A stretch of DNA of 64,000 bases from NCBI RefSeq assembly GCF_004959775.1, contig NZ_SJZG01000009.1, positions 1 through 64,000 of the forward strand, written 5' to 3'. This document shows positions 23,647 through 33,306 of the stretch, one piece after another. The notes under the pieces are model-generated. The model was not told the origin of the DNA and ran no database searches. It worked only from the letters and a program-made list of their open reading frames with translations. A program made the position numbers and the translations under genes. Source of the DNA: Agromyces sp. H66 (GTDB lineage: Bacteria > Actinomycetota > Actinomycetes > Actinomycetales > Microbacteriaceae). The first letter of the stretch is position 1. Each line of letters starts with the position of its first letter.

Positions 23647-23662
23647 ATAGACTTCGGTCTAT
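23647..23662. promoter_or_regulatory. Family-2 operator (ATAGAC-N4-GTCTAT) overlapping a start codon
   Basis: ATAGACTTCGGTCTAT is a perfect 6-4-6 dyad that runs into the ATG at 23661. TAGACT within it (23649-23654) is six bases before the ATG, giving a leaderless promoter fully covered by the operator. The same dyad occurs at 24631, 26654 and 34684. Confidence 0.7.
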
Positions 23663-24593
23663 GGATGGGATCGACTCGGCACGCGGCATCCGGGTGCTCA
23701 CCGACCCCACCCGGCTGCGCATCCTCGAGCTCATCCGCGAGAGCCCCGACGGCCGCGCCCTCGTGGGTCGGCTCGCCACCGAGCTCGGCCTGCGCCAACC
23801 CACCGTGAGCCATCACGTGAAGACGCTCCTCGACGAGGGCGTGCTCGAGCGCGAACCGGAGGGCCGCCAGGTCTGGTACTCGATCGCGCCCGACGCCGCG
23901 CCGCGGGTCGACGAGCTGGTGACGACGGATGCCGCGACGACGGCGTCCGACGAGGTGCTCGAGCGCGTGGCATCCGACCTGGCCGCGCGGTTCGCGGGCG
24001 TCTTCTCGCGCGAGACCGTCGAGCGCTACGTACGCGAGAGCCACGACCTGCTCGCGGAGCGCGCGCACATCACCCGGCACCTCCCGTCGCTCACGTCGGC
24101 GTTCGCGGCCGACCGGCTGGCGGCGCTCGCGGCCATCGCACGGCAGGACGCGGTGCCGCAGGGCGAGGAGCCGCCCGAGGTGCTGTTCGTCTGCGTGCAG
24201 AACGCCGGACGCTCGCAGATCGCGGCGGCGATCCTGCGGCAGCTCGCGGGCGACCGGGTGCGCGTGCGCACGGCCGGATCGGAGCCCGCGAGCGCCGTGA
24301 AGTCGACCATCGTGCAGGCGCTCGACGAGATCGGCGTGCCGATCGGCGGCGAGTTCCCGAAGCCGCTCACCGACGAGGTGGTGCGCGCCTCCGACGTCGT
24401 GATCACGATGGGCTGCGGCGACGCCTGCCCGATCTACCCGGGCCGGCGGTATCTCGACTGGGAGCTCGACGATCCGGCGGGACTCCCGCTCGCCCGGGTG
24501 CGCGAGATCCGCGACGACATCGAGGCGCGCGTGCGGGCACTGCTCGGCGAGCTCGGCGTGGGCGCGGGTGGGAGTGACGCGAACCCTCGGTGA
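23661..24593 (+). CDS. ArsR-like winged helix fused to LMW-phosphatase-type arsenate reductase
   Basis: The 310-aa product has three parts: an ArsR-type winged helix (residues 5-75, VLTDPTRLRILELI and LRQPTVSHHVKTLLDEG), a helical linker domain (about 98-160, ETVERYVRESHDLL), and a low-molecular-weight phosphatase domain from about 172. That domain has the CX5R loop Cys178-Arg184 (CVQNAGRS) and MGCGDACP with Cys252 and Cys256, as in thiol-coupled arsenate reductases. The winged helix contains no cysteine, so it lacks the classic As(III) site. A family-2 operator covers its start. It may be a self-regulating reductase; phosphatase activity on another substrate is the alternative. Confidence 0.88.
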   Translation: MDGIDSARGIRVLTDPTRLRILELIRESPDGRALVGRLATELGLRQPTVSHHVKTLLDEGVLEREPEGRQVWYSIAPDAAPRVDELVTTDAATTASDEVLERVASDLAARFAGVFSRETVERYVRESHDLLAERAHITRHLPSLTSAFAADRLAALAAIARQDAVPQGEEPPEVLFVCVQNAGRSQIAAAILRQLAGDRVRVRTAGSEPASAVKSTIVQALDEIGVPIGGEFPKPLTDEVVRASDVVITMGCGDACPIYPGRRYLDWELDDPAGLPLARVREIRDDIEARVRALLGELGVGAGGSDANPR

Positions 24594-24619
24594 CGACGTG
24601 CGGCCGCGGCATCCGCTCG

Positions 24620-24649
24620 TTGGCTAATTGATAGATCACGGTCTATGCT
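24620..24649 (+). promoter_or_regulatory. arsC promoter with operator between -35 and -10
   Basis: TTGGCT (24620-24625) and TATGCT (24644-24649) are 18 bases apart. The family-2 dyad ATAGATCACGGTCTAT (24631-24646) fills the spacer and overlaps the -10, so a bound repressor would block polymerase. Confidence 0.7.
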
Positions 24650-24673
24650 TTTAATGTCGAAAGTGAGGGACCA

Positions 24674-25087
24674 ATGACCGTCGCCACCAAGCCCACCGTC
24701 CTGTTCGTCTGCGTGCACAACGCCGGCCGCTCGCAGATGGCCGCCGGCTACCTGCGCGAGCTCGGCGGCGACCGCGTCGAGGTGCTCTCCGCCGGCTCGG
24801 AGCCGAAGGACCGGATCAACCCGGTCGCGATCGAGGCCATGGCCGAGGAGGGCATCGACATCGCCGGCAACACACCGAAGATCCTCACCACCGAGGCCGT
24901 CAAGGAGTCCGACGTCGTGATCACCATGGGCTGCGGCGACGCCTGCCCGGTCTTCCCGGGCAAGCGCTACGAGGACTGGGAGCTCGAGGATCCGGCGGGC
25001 AAGGACCTCGAGACCGTGCGTCGCGTGCGCGACGACATCCGCGGTCGCGTCGAGTCGCTCCTCGCCGAGATCGCCCCGGCGGCCTGA
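24674..25087 (+). CDS. arsC: Arsenate reductase, LMW phosphatase type
   Basis: The 137-aa product is a stand-alone reductase: CX5R loop Cys13-Arg19 in FVCVHNAGRSQMAA, and Cys87/Cys91 in MGCGDACPVFPGKRYEDW for the disulfide relay. It reduces As(V) to As(III) with thioredoxin or mycothiol/mycoredoxin as electron source; which one cannot be read here. GAGGGA precedes ATG 24674. It is followed two bases later by a second reductase-like gene. Confidence 0.93.
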   Translation: MTVATKPTVLFVCVHNAGRSQMAAGYLRELGGDRVEVLSAGSEPKDRINPVAIEAMAEEGIDIAGNTPKILTTEAVKESDVVITMGCGDACPVFPGKRYEDWELEDPAGKDLETVRRVRDDIRGRVESLLAEIAPAA

Positions 25088-25089
25088 CC

Positions 25090-25755
25090 GTGAGCGAGCT
25101 CGCCACGGCGGGACGCCGCGGGCTCCCGGGCCTCGCCTACCCCGAGCGCTACCTGCACGACCTGGCGCTCGACCTCACCGCGCGATACGACGGCACGTTC
25201 AACGCCGAGACCGTCGAGCGGTACGTGCTCGAGTCGTACACCGCGCTGCTGCGCACCGCCACGGTGAGGGCGCACCTCGCGAACCGGGTCATCCGCTTCG
25301 CGACCGACCGGCTCACGGCGCTGGCCCAAGCCAAGGGCGCGATCGCGCACGACGTGCCCGAAGTGCTCTTCGTGTGCGAGCAGAACGCCGGACGCTCGCA
25401 GATGGCGGCGGTGCTCACGCACGCGCTCGCCGGCGACCGCGTGCACGTGCGGTCGGCCGGGTCGATGCCCGCCGCCGACCTGAACCACGCCGTCGTCGTC
25501 GCCCTGCAGGAGGTCGGACTCGACGTCACGCAGGCGTTCCCGAAGCCGCTCACCGATGACGTCGTGCAGGCGGCCGACGTCGTGGTCACCATGGGTTGCG
25601 GCGACGCGTGCCCCGTCTATCCGGGCAAGCGATACCTCGACTGGAAGCTCGACGACCCCGAGTCCCTGTCGCTCGATGAGGTGCGGCGGGTGCGCGACGA
25701 GGTGCGGGCGCACGTCGAGGCGCTGCTCGCCGAGCTGGGGATCGACGGCCGCTGA
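25090..25755 (+). CDS. Arsenate reductase-like protein with N-terminal three-helix domain
   Basis: The 221-aa product has a helical N-terminal domain (residues 15-85, YLHDLALDLTARYDGTFNAE and ETVERYVLESYTALL) followed by an LMW phosphatase domain with CX5R at Cys96-Arg102 (CEQNAGRS) and MGCGDACPVYPGKRY. The helical domain matches the middle part of the two HTH fusions at 23661 and 33307, so it looks like the same enzyme without its DNA-binding head. The GTG start two bases after arsC indicates co-transcription. Confidence 0.88.
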   Translation: MSELATAGRRGLPGLAYPERYLHDLALDLTARYDGTFNAETVERYVLESYTALLRTATVRAHLANRVIRFATDRLTALAQAKGAIAHDVPEVLFVCEQNAGRSQMAAVLTHALAGDRVHVRSAGSMPAADLNHAVVVALQEVGLDVTQAFPKPLTDDVVQAADVVVTMGCGDACPVYPGKRYLDWKLDDPESLSLDEVRRVRDEVRAHVEALLAELGIDGR

Positions 25756-25760
25756 GCCGG

Positions 25761-25782
25761 GCCTCGACCGATCGATCGAGGC
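25761..25782. terminator. Small dyad between convergent arsenic genes
   Basis: GCCTCGA (25761-25767) and TCGAGGC (25776-25782) form a seven-base hairpin just after the reductase stop and before the end of the aquaporin gene. It is a modest candidate for a bidirectional terminator. Confidence 0.35.
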
Positions 25783-25847
25783 GCTGCGATCGAGGTGGCG
25801 CGAACCGACCCGGCCGAGCCACCCCCGCCCGACTCGACCCCGCCGCG

Positions 25848-26636
25848 CTACCGAACGGACGAGGTGTCGGCGAGTTCCTCGACCGGCGCGCCGGCCGGCG
25901 CGGGGAACAGCGCGCTCACGAGCACGACCCCGACGGCCGCGCCGACCAGCTGCGCGCCGAGGAACGCGGCGGCCGAGGCCGGCGAGATCCCGGCGAAGGT
26001 GTCGGAGAAGATCCGCCCGACGGTCACGGCCGGGTTGGCGAACGACGTGGAGCTCGTGAACCAGTAGGCGGCCCCGATGTACGCGCCGACCACGGGCGCG
26101 ACGATCGCCGCGCGACCCGTGCGCACGAGCGAGAAGATCGCCGCGACGAGCCCGGCCGTCGCGACGACCTCGGCCACGAGGCTGCCGGCGCTCACCCGCT
26201 CGGTCGTGGCGATCGAGGTTTCGACACCGAACATGACGTTCGCGAGCACGGCGCCCGAGATCCCGCCGGCCACCTGCGCGAGGACGTACGGCCCGAGGTC
26301 GTGCAGCACGAGGCCCGCCCCCCGGCGGCGGCCGAGCACATGGTCGGCGGCCGAGACCACCGGGTTGAAGTGGGCGCCCGACACCGGCGCGAACATCGCG
26401 ATGAGCACGGCGAGGCCGAGCGCGGTCGCGAGGCTGTTCTCGAGGAGCTGCAGCCCGGCGTCGTCGGGCGAGAGCCGCGATGCCGCGATGCCCGATCCCA
26501 CCACCACGGTCACGAGCAGTCCCGTGCCGAGGAACTCGGCGAGGAGCCGCCGCGGCAGCCAATCTGCGGCGACGGGCGGCGCGACGGACGGCGCGACGGA
26601 TGACGCGGGGCGGATCTCAGGGCGGTCGGCGCTCAT
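25848..26636 (-). CDS. Aquaporin family (MIP) channel in the arsenic region
   Basis: The 262-aa product has six membrane helices and the two half-helix motifs of MIP channels: GAHFNPVVS and SFANPAVTVGR. The AEFLGTGLLVTVVVGSGIAA first helix is typical. In ars operons such channels (AqpS-like) can let As(III) leave the cell down its gradient after reductase action. The promoter region carries a family-2 operator in a 28-bp perfect palindrome. It converges with the reductase pair. Substrate is inferred from context. Confidence 0.9.
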   Translation of the reverse strand: MSADRPEIRPASSVAPSVAPPVAADWLPRRLLAEFLGTGLLVTVVVGSGIAASRLSPDDAGLQLLENSLATALGLAVLIAMFAPVSGAHFNPVVSAADHVLGRRRGAGLVLHDLGPYVLAQVAGGISGAVLANVMFGVETSIATTERVSAGSLVAEVVATAGLVAAIFSLVRTGRAAIVAPVVGAYIGAAYWFTSSTSFANPAVTVGRIFSDTFAGISPASAAAFLGAQLVGAAVGVVLVSALFPAPAGAPVEELADTSSVR

Positions 26637-26647
26637 CTCGGCGACTC

Positions 26648-26675
26648 CATTCCATAGACGTGAGTCTATGGAATG
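26648..26675. promoter_or_regulatory. Extended family-2 operator upstream of the aquaporin gene
   Basis: Arms CATTCCATAGAC and GTCTATGGAATG surround GTGA, a perfect 12-4-12 dyad. On the minus strand TATGGA at its edge can act as -10, with TAGCAT about 17 bases upstream. The TAGCATTCC lead-in is also found at the 34684 operator. Confidence 0.7.
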
Positions 26676-26683
26676 CTAGCGCG

Positions 26684-27868
26684 TCAGCTGAACCGCGCCG
26701 TCACCACGGCGACCACCGCCGCGCCCGCCATCAGCGCGACCATGCCCGAGAACGATCCGACACCCGCCGCGACGGCCGGCCCGATGGCCGGCGTGAGCGC
26801 GGCCGCGATCGTGATGGGCGCGGCGAAGGCGCCGTTGATCGCGCCGTAGTTGCGAGTGCCCCACCGGTCGGCCACGGCCGAGGCCTGCACGAGCGTGTAC
26901 GCGCCTCGGACGGCGCCGGCGACGACGCCGATCGTGATGAGGAGCCACGCCGGTCCGGGCACGAGCGCGAGCGTGGCGAGCGCGGCCGCCGCGAGCGCGG
27001 CCACGCTCGCGACGAGCGCCCACGCCGGTGCGCGGTGCGGCCGCACGAGGAAGAGCAGCCGGCCGATGAGCTGGCCGGCACCGATGAGGCCCAGGCCGAG
27101 CGCGGCCGACTCGAACGTGAGGCCCTTCTCCGTGAACAGCGGCACGGCGGCGAGCGTGGCACTGAGGAGCGACACGGTGAGCACGATCATGGCGACCTCG
27201 AGGAACCAGAACCTGCGCGTACGGATGACCCCGACGAGCGTGTGCGAGGGAGCATCGTCGTGTGCACGCGGCAGGTGCGCCCACGAGCGCTCGAGCGAGA
27301 ACCAGTGCAGCGGCACCGTGGTCACGGCGAGAACCCCCGCGAGCACCACGAACGTGCCGCGCCAGTCGAGCACCCCGAGCAGCAGCGCGGTCACGGGCGC
27401 GAAGACGGTGGAGGCGAGTCCGCCGGCCAGGGTGACGACGGTCAACGGCGTGTGCCGCCGGTCGCCGTGCCGGCGCGTGATGACCGTGAACGCCGCTTGG
27501 TAGAGCACCGATGACTGCGCGACGCCGCAGACGACCCAGCCGGCGGCGAACACCAGCGGATCGGGCGCGAGCGCGACGACGACGAGACCGGCGGTGCCGG
27601 TGAGCGCACCGACCGTCATGACGATCCTCGGTCCCCGCTCGTCGAGCAGGCGCCCGACGACGACGCCCGAGACGGCCGAGACGACCAGCCCGCCAGAGAA
27701 GGCCGCGGTCACGGCGACGAGCGACCAGCCGGTGTCGTCGGCGACCGCGGGCGCAGCGACGATGAGGGCGTAGTAGAGGATGCCCCAGCTCACGACCTGG
27801 CCGAGCGACAACGCAGCCAGCCGCACGGGATGCCGCGCGGTCACGACGGGATCGACGAGCCGGCTCAC
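26684..27868 (-). CDS. MFS transporter of the arsenic region
   Basis: The product (394 aa from the GTG at 27868) has about twelve membrane helices. MFS motif A-like sequence VVVGRLLDERGPRIVM follows helix 2, and the second half repeats it weakly at LIGRLLFLVRPHRAP. TACGTT lies seven bases before the GTG, a leaderless geometry; a TTG at 27877 is an alternative. An ArsR-type site lies at 27890-27905. The combination suggests efflux of an arsenical, perhaps As(III) or an organoarsenical, but the substrate is not proved. Confidence 0.85.
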   Translation of the reverse strand: MSRLVDPVVTARHPVRLAALSLGQVVSWGILYYALIVAAPAVADDTGWSLVAVTAAFSGGLVVSAVSGVVVGRLLDERGPRIVMTVGALTGTAGLVVVALAPDPLVFAAGWVVCGVAQSSVLYQAAFTVITRRHGDRRHTPLTVVTLAGGLASTVFAPVTALLLGVLDWRGTFVVLAGVLAVTTVPLHWFSLERSWAHLPRAHDDAPSHTLVGVIRTRRFWFLEVAMIVLTVSLLSATLAAVPLFTEKGLTFESAALGLGLIGAGQLIGRLLFLVRPHRAPAWALVASVAALAAAALATLALVPGPAWLLITIGVVAGAVRGAYTLVQASAVADRWGTRNYGAINGAFAAPITIAAALTPAIGPAVAAGVGSFSGMVALMAGAAVVAVVTARFS

Positions 27869-27889
27869 CCGATCCAACGTAGCGGCTGC

Positions 27890-27905
27890 ATCGATGATTG
27901 TCGAT
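27890..27905. promoter_or_regulatory. Putative ArsR operator before the MFS gene
   Basis: ATCGATGATTGTCGAT has ATCGA/TCGAT arms around six bases and matches the half-sites upstream of arsR at 20758-20774. It lies just upstream of the leaderless TACGTT box of the MFS gene. Confidence 0.55.
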
Positions 27906-27966
27906 ATTGCGATCCGGAGGCCCTTGATGAGACGTACGTCTCTGTGACACCGAGCTGTGCCGCACT

Positions 27967-27988
27967 GTTCACCCCGAGTTCACTTAGA
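27967..27988 (+). promoter_or_regulatory. PHO box upstream of pstS
   Basis: GTTCACC at 27967-27973 and GTTCACT at 27978-27984 are direct repeats with an 11-base period, as in PhoP binding sites of actinobacteria. A TTCTAT/TATGTG region follows at 27994-28002 as a possible -10. This predicts induction by phosphate starvation. Confidence 0.7.
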
Positions 27989-28062
27989 CGATCTTCTATG
28001 TGTTGAGCCGGACGTCGGCATCACATTCAACCGAGGCCCCCGCCTCCCCCGGAAGGATCACC

Positions 28063-29031
<969 letters not shown>

Positions 29032-29039
29032 CGACGCTG

Positions 29040-30026
29040 ATGCTGGCTGACACCACGGCCCCGGGTACCGAGGCCTCCACGACCGCCAGCACGGGCGGCC
29101 CGACGACATCGTCGGGCCGCCCGCCTCGGTCGTTGTTCGCCGGACGACCTCGTCCCGGCGAAGCCGTCATCAGGCTCGTGCTCCGGCTCGCGGCCGGGGT
29201 CGCGATCGTCACGACGATCGGCATCCTGATCGCCCTGCTCATCCCGGCGATCGGCTTCTTCCGCGAGGTTCCGGTGGTCGACTTCCTCTTCGGCGACCGC
29301 TGGGCCCCGCGGTTCGCGGATGCCTCGTTCGGTGTCATCCCGCTCGTCACCGCGACGGCGTGGACCACCGCCATCGCGCTGCTGGTGGCGGTGCCGCTCG
29401 GCCTGGGCGCCGCGATCCTCCTCTCCGAGTACGCACGTCCGGGACTGCGAAAGGTCTTGAAGCCGATCCTCGAGGTCCTCGCGGGCGTGCCGACCGTGGT
29501 CTACGGCTTCTTCGCCCTGCAGTTCATCCAGGCGACGGTGTTCCGTGAATGGCTCCAACTCGACACCGGCGCGTTCAGCGTGCTCGCCGCCGGCCTCGTG
29601 ATGGGCATCATGATCATCCCGACGATCGCGTCGATCTCCGAGGACGCGATGTCGGCAGTGCCTATGTCGCTGAGACAGGGTTCGGCCGCGCTCGGCGCGA
29701 ACCGCATGCAGACGAGCCTTCGCGTCGTGTTCCCCGCCGCGCTCTCGGGCGTCATGGCCGCCGTCGTGCTCGGCATCTCCAGGGCGGTCGGCGAGACCAT
29801 GATCGTCGCCATCGCCGCCGGCAACCAGGCACGCATCGTCACGGGCCCGCTCGAGCAGGGCCAGACGATGACCGGATTCATCGCGAGCGCCGCCCTCGGC
29901 GACTCGCGCGTCGGCTCACTCGAGTACGACACCCTCTACGCCGTCGGCCTGTTGCTGTTCGCGATCACCCTGCTCGTGAACTTCATCTCGATCCGACTCG
30001 TCCGCCGCTTCCGACAGGCCTACTGA
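29040..30026 (+). CDS. pstC: Phosphate ABC transporter permease PstC
   Basis: The 328-aa product has a hydrophilic N-terminus (to residue 38) and six membrane helices. The EAA loop reads [20 protein letters not shown] with the conserved Gly, contacting Pst[14 protein letters not shown] before it is typical of PstC. It starts eight bases after pstS and overlaps pstA by one base (TGATG). The ATG at 29040 lacks a strong ribosome site, so coupling to pstS is likely. Confidence 0.95.
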   Translation: MLADTTAPGTEASTTASTGGPTTSSGRPPRSLFAGRPRPGEAVIRLVLRLAAGVAIVTTIGILIALLIPAIGFFREVPVVDFLFGDRWAPRFADASFGVIPLVTATAWTTAIALLVAVPLGLGAAILLSEYARPGLRKVLKPILEVLAGVPTVVYGFFALQFIQATVFREWLQLDTGAFSVLAAGLVMGIMIIPTIASISEDAMSAVPMSLRQGSAALGANRMQTSLRVVFPAALSGVMAAVVLGISRAVGETMIVAIAAGNQARIVTGPLEQGQTMTGFIASAALGDSRVGSLEYDTLYAVGLLLFAITLLVNFISIRLVRRFRQAY

Positions 30027-30940
30027 TGATGCGTTCACTCCAGGACTCCCTCGCCGGCGCCCCCACGATGCCGCTGAAGACCGGCGAGGCGCCGCGCGAA
30101 CGGCGACCGGGCCCACTCATCTTCCTCGTCCTCCTGTGGCTGAGCCTCCTCATCGCGGTCGTCTTCCTGGTCACCCTCATCGTGAACATCGTGCTCGAGG
30201 GCGGCAGCCGGTTCGGCCTCGCCCTGTTCACCGAGTACCCGGCGTCGTCACCCGATCGGGCGGGTGCCCGACCGGCGATCCTCGGGTCGATGTGGGTCAT
30301 CGGCACGACGGCCGTCCTCACGATCCCGGTCGGCGTCGCCGCCGCGGTGCACCTCGAGGAGTTCGCCGACAAACGGCACTGGTTCAACCGCGCCATCGAG
30401 CTCAACGTGCAGAACCTCGCGGCGGTGCCGTCGATCGTGTACGGCCTCCTGGCGCTCGCGTTCCTCTCGCTCCTCGGCGTGCGCGACAAGAACATCGTCA
30501 TCGGCGGCGCGCTCGCGCTGAGCTTGCTCATCCTGCCGGTGATCATCATCGCCACGCGGGAGGCGATCCGCGCGGTGCCGTCGGAGATCCGCGACGGCTC
30601 GCTCGCTCTCGGCGCCACGAAGTGGCAGACCACGTGGCGACAGGTGCTCCCCGCTTCCGTTCCCGGCATCGCGACCGGCTCGATCATCGCGCTCTCCCGC
30701 GCGCTCGGCGAGGCGGCACCCCTGCTGCTCCTCGGCGCGCTGGTGTTCGTGAGCTTCGACCCCAACGGACTGCTCAGCGGCTTCACGACGCTGCCCATCC
30801 AGATCTTCAACTGGACCGGCCGCCCACAGGAGGGCTTCCACGAACTCGCCGCCGCCGCGAGCATCATCCTGCTCGGGCTCCTGCTGCTCATGAACGGGCT
30901 GGCCATCTACATCCGCAACCGATACCAGAAACGGTGGTAA
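30026..30940 (+). CDS. pstA: Phosphate ABC transporter permease PstA
   Basis: The 304-aa product has six membrane helices and the permease signatures [19 protein letters not shown] and the EAA loop [18 protein letters not shown]. It pairs with PstC to form the channel. ATG at 30026 overlaps the pstC stop; a second ATG follows at 30029. Five bases separate it from pstB. Confidence 0.95.
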   Translation: MMRSLQDSLAGAPTMPLKTGEAPRERRPGPLIFLVLLWLSLLIAVVFLVTLIVNIVLEGGSRFGLALFTEYPASSPDRAGARPAILGSMWVIGTTAVLTIPVGVAAAVHLEEFADKRHWFNRAIELNVQNLAAVPSIVYGLLALAFLSLLGVRDKNIVIGGALALSLLILPVIIIATREAIRAVPSEIRDGSLALGATKWQTTWRQVLPASVPGIATGSIIALSRALGEAAPLLLLGALVFVSFDPNGLLSGFTTLPIQIFNWTGRPQEGFHELAAAASIILLGLLLLMNGLAIYIRNRYQKRW

Positions 30941-30945
30941 CTCCC

Positions 30946-31800
30946 ATGTCCAGCTCCGCAGACTCCGCGCCCATGCACCTGCGCGCGACCCAGTCCGGCG
31001 CCGTCGGGCCGGTCGTGACGCGGCCGGTGATGCGCGTCGAGGGCGTCGACGTGTACTACGGCGACTTCCGCGCTGTGACCGACGTGAACCTCGAGTTCGG
31101 CCTGAATGAGATCACCGCGCTCATCGGCCCTTCGGGTTGCGGCAAGTCGACGCTGCTCCGGTCGCTGAACCGCATGAACGACCTCATCGACGGCGCCCGG
31201 GTCGAGGGCGAGATCCTCTTCCACGGCGAGAACATCTACGGCAAGGGCGTCGACCCGATCGAGGTGCGGCGGCGCATCGGCATGGTCTTCCAGAAGCCGA
31301 ACCCGTTCCCGAAGTCGATCTACGACAACATCGCCTACGGGCCGCGGGTGACGGGCATGAGGGTCGACTCGATGGACGACCTCGTCGAGGAGTCGCTCAC
31401 GCGCGCGGCGCTCTGGGACGAAGTGAAGGACAAGCTCAAGCAGTCCGCCCTCGGCCTGTCGGGCGGTCAGCAGCAGCGCCTCTGCATCGCCCGGGCGATC
31501 TCGGTGCGCCCCGACGTCATCCTGATGGACGAGCCCTGCGCCTCGCTCGACCCGATCGCGACCATGCGCATCGAGGACCTCATGCAGGAGCTGCGCGAGC
31601 AGTACACGATCGTGATCGTGACCCACAACATGCAGCAGGCTGCCCGAGTCGCCGATCGCACGGCGTTCTTCACCGCGCAGGTCTCGGAGGGCACGGGCGC
31701 CCGCACGGGCGTGCTCGTCGAGTACGGCACGACCGCGCAGATCTTCGAGGACCCGCAGGACCAGCGCACCGAGGATTACATCTCGGGACGCTTCGGATGA
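30946..31800 (+). CDS. pstB: Phosphate ABC transporter ATP-binding protein PstB
   Basis: The 284-aa product has Walker [10 protein letters not shown] at residues 61-69, [19 protein letters not shown] (the PstB-specific Q-loop), [15 protein letters not shown] signature and Walker [13 protein letters not shown], then [11 protein letters not shown]. It powers phosphate uptake. A 28-residue N-terminal extension precedes the usual start. Its stop overlaps the next gene start (ATGA). Confidence 0.96.
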   Translation: MSSSADSAPMHLRATQSGAVGPVVTRPVMRVEGVDVYYGDFRAVTDVNLEFGLNEITALIGPSGCGKSTLLRSLNRMNDLIDGARVEGEILFHGENIYGKGVDPIEVRRRIGMVFQKPNPFPKSIYDNIAYGPRVTGMRVDSMDDLVEESLTRAALWDEVKDKLKQSALGLSGGQQQRLCIARAISVRPDVILMDEPCASLDPIATMRIEDLMQELREQYTIVIVTHNMQQAARVADRTAFFTAQVSEGTGARTGVLVEYGTTAQIFEDPQDQRTEDYISGRFG

Positions 31801-32570
31801 CCACCGGGCGCCCGGGCGTGCTCGGCTCGACGCCGGGGGAGCTCGCCTACGCCCACCTCGGCGCGACCCGCGTGGCCGGCGCGGTGCCGAGGTGGCCGGC
31901 GCGACTTCTGTTCATCGAGTCGCCGTCGGCCCCGGGGCATCCGGGCGACGGCCTCGCTCCGCACGGGCTCGAGGTGCGCGGGTACGACGACGGCATCGGC
32001 GCGCTCCTCGCGCTGGCCGAGGAGGACCCGGTCGCGCTGGTGGCGCCCACTGATCTGGCTCACGTCGACTTCCTCAGCTTCGTCGAGGGCGTGACGGCGA
32101 TGACGGATGTCGCGGTCATCGTCGGCCTCGGAAGCCACGACGCCGCGCACGAGCTCGCCTTCCAGGCCCTGCAGCGCGGTGCCCGTTCCATCCTCGCCCT
32201 GCCGAGCACGTCGGAGCAGCTGCTGTCGGCGGTGCGGTCGTGCGGCATCCGGGCCGTGGCCGCGGGCCGGATGCTCGAGATCGGCGAGCTCCGGCTCGAT
32301 CCGCAGTCGTTCCGCGCCACGGTCGCGGGGCACGTCGTCGAGCTCACGCCGCGCGAGTTCCTGATGGTGCAGCACCTCATGCTCGAGAGCCCGCGCGTGG
32401 TCTCGGTCGAGGAACTCGCGCGGGCACTCGCGACGTACGACGACGGCAGCATCTCGGCGACTCGCGTGCTCGTGACCCGGGTGCGCAAGAAGCTCGAACG
32501 AGCCGCGCCCGGCGCCGGCCACGTCATCGAGACGGTACGCAGCATCGGCTACCGCATCAGCACCGACTGA
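31797..32570 (+). CDS. OmpR-like regulator with degenerate receiver domain, in the pst operon
   Basis: The 257-aa product ends in an OmpR/PhoB winged helix ([54 protein letters not shown]). Its N-terminal half folds like a receiver but reads [19 protein letters not shown] where a phospho-acceptor Asp is normally found at the end of strand 3; the early acidic pair is also missing. It should therefore act without phosphorylation. The start overlaps pstB by four bases, so it is made with the transporter and may replace PhoU or modulate the PhoP response. No phoU or histidine kinase is in the window. Confidence 0.85.
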   Translation: MTTGRPGVLGSTPGELAYAHLGATRVAGAVPRWPARLLFIESPSAPGHPGDGLAPHGLEVRGYDDGIGALLALAEEDPVALVAPTDLAHVDFLSFVEGVTAMTDVAVIVGLGSHDAAHELAFQALQRGARSILALPSTSEQLLSAVRSCGIRAVAAGRMLEIGELRLDPQSFRATVAGHVVELTPREFLMVQHLMLESPRVVSVEELARALATYDDGSISATRVLVTRVRKKLERAAPGAGHVIETVRSIGYRISTD

Positions 32571-32637
32571 TCGAGAGCCCCGCGCCGGACCTGTGGCCCC
32601 GACATCCGGCGACCAGGCGGGCGGGTTAGCATCGGGA

Positions 32638-33303
32638 ATGATGACCGCCGCCATCTCCGACGAGCGCCGCGCGACGCTGCACCGCCGCGTGCGCCTCATC
32701 GTCGCGTTCACGATCGGCTACAACGTCATCGAGGCGATCGTCGCCCTCTCGGCCGGCGCCGTGGCGTCCTCCGCCGCGCTCATCGGCTTCGGCCTGGACT
32801 CGGTGATCGAGGTGCTCTCGGCGATCGCGGTCGCCTGGCAGTTCACGCGCAGGGATCCCGAGCGCTGGGAGAAGCCGACCGTGCGTGCGATCGGCATCGC
32901 GTTCTTCGCACTGGCCGCCTACGTGATCGTCGACGCGCTGCTCACGCTCGCGGGCGTGCAGCAGGTCGAACACAGCCCGCTGGGCATCGGCATCGCGACC
33001 GTCAGCCTGCTCGTCATGCCGGCGCTCGCGTGGATCGAGTTCCACACGGGGCGCGAGCTCGGCTCGCGCAGCGTCATGGCCGATTCGAAGCAGCTGTTGC
33101 TCTGCATGTACCTCTCGGGCACGGTGCTCGTCGGTCTGCTGCTCAACTCGCTGTTCGGCTGGATGTGGGCCGACTCGGTGGCCGCACTGGTCGTCGCCGG
33201 ACTCGCGATCCGCGAGGGCGTCGAGGCGTGGCGCGGCGACGTCGAGTCGCCGCTCGAGGTGCTGGAGGCGCTCGGCGAGCAGGAGCGGCCCGACGGGGAC
33301 TGA
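32638..33303 (+). CDS. CDF-like cation transporter
   Basis: The 221-aa product has five to six membrane helices. IVALSAGAVASSAALIGFGLDSVIE carries the cation-diffusion-facilitator metal-site pattern (GFGLDSVIEV in helix 2) and MADSKQLLLCMYLS with WADSVAALV in helix 5 supply further Asp residues. It lacks the long C-terminal cytosolic domain of most CDF proteins. Zn, Co or Cd export is likely by family. TAGCAT at 32627-32632 lies five bases before the ATG, suggesting a leaderless mRNA. Confidence 0.82.
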   Translation: MMTAAISDERRATLHRRVRLIVAFTIGYNVIEAIVALSAGAVASSAALIGFGLDSVIEVLSAIAVAWQFTRRDPERWEKPTVRAIGIAFFALAAYVIVDALLTLAGVQQVEHSPLGIGIATVSLLVMPALAWIEFHTGRELGSRSVMADSKQLLLCMYLSGTVLVGLLLNSLFGWMWADSVAALVVAGLAIREGVEAWRGDVESPLEVLEALGEQERPDGD

Positions 33304-33306
33304 CGG

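Noticed and set aside
27979-28002. TTAGACGATCTTCTA as a fifth family-2 operator before pstS
   Set aside because: The arms do not match ATAGAY/RTCTAT and the spacing is wrong; the PHO-box repeats explain the region better.
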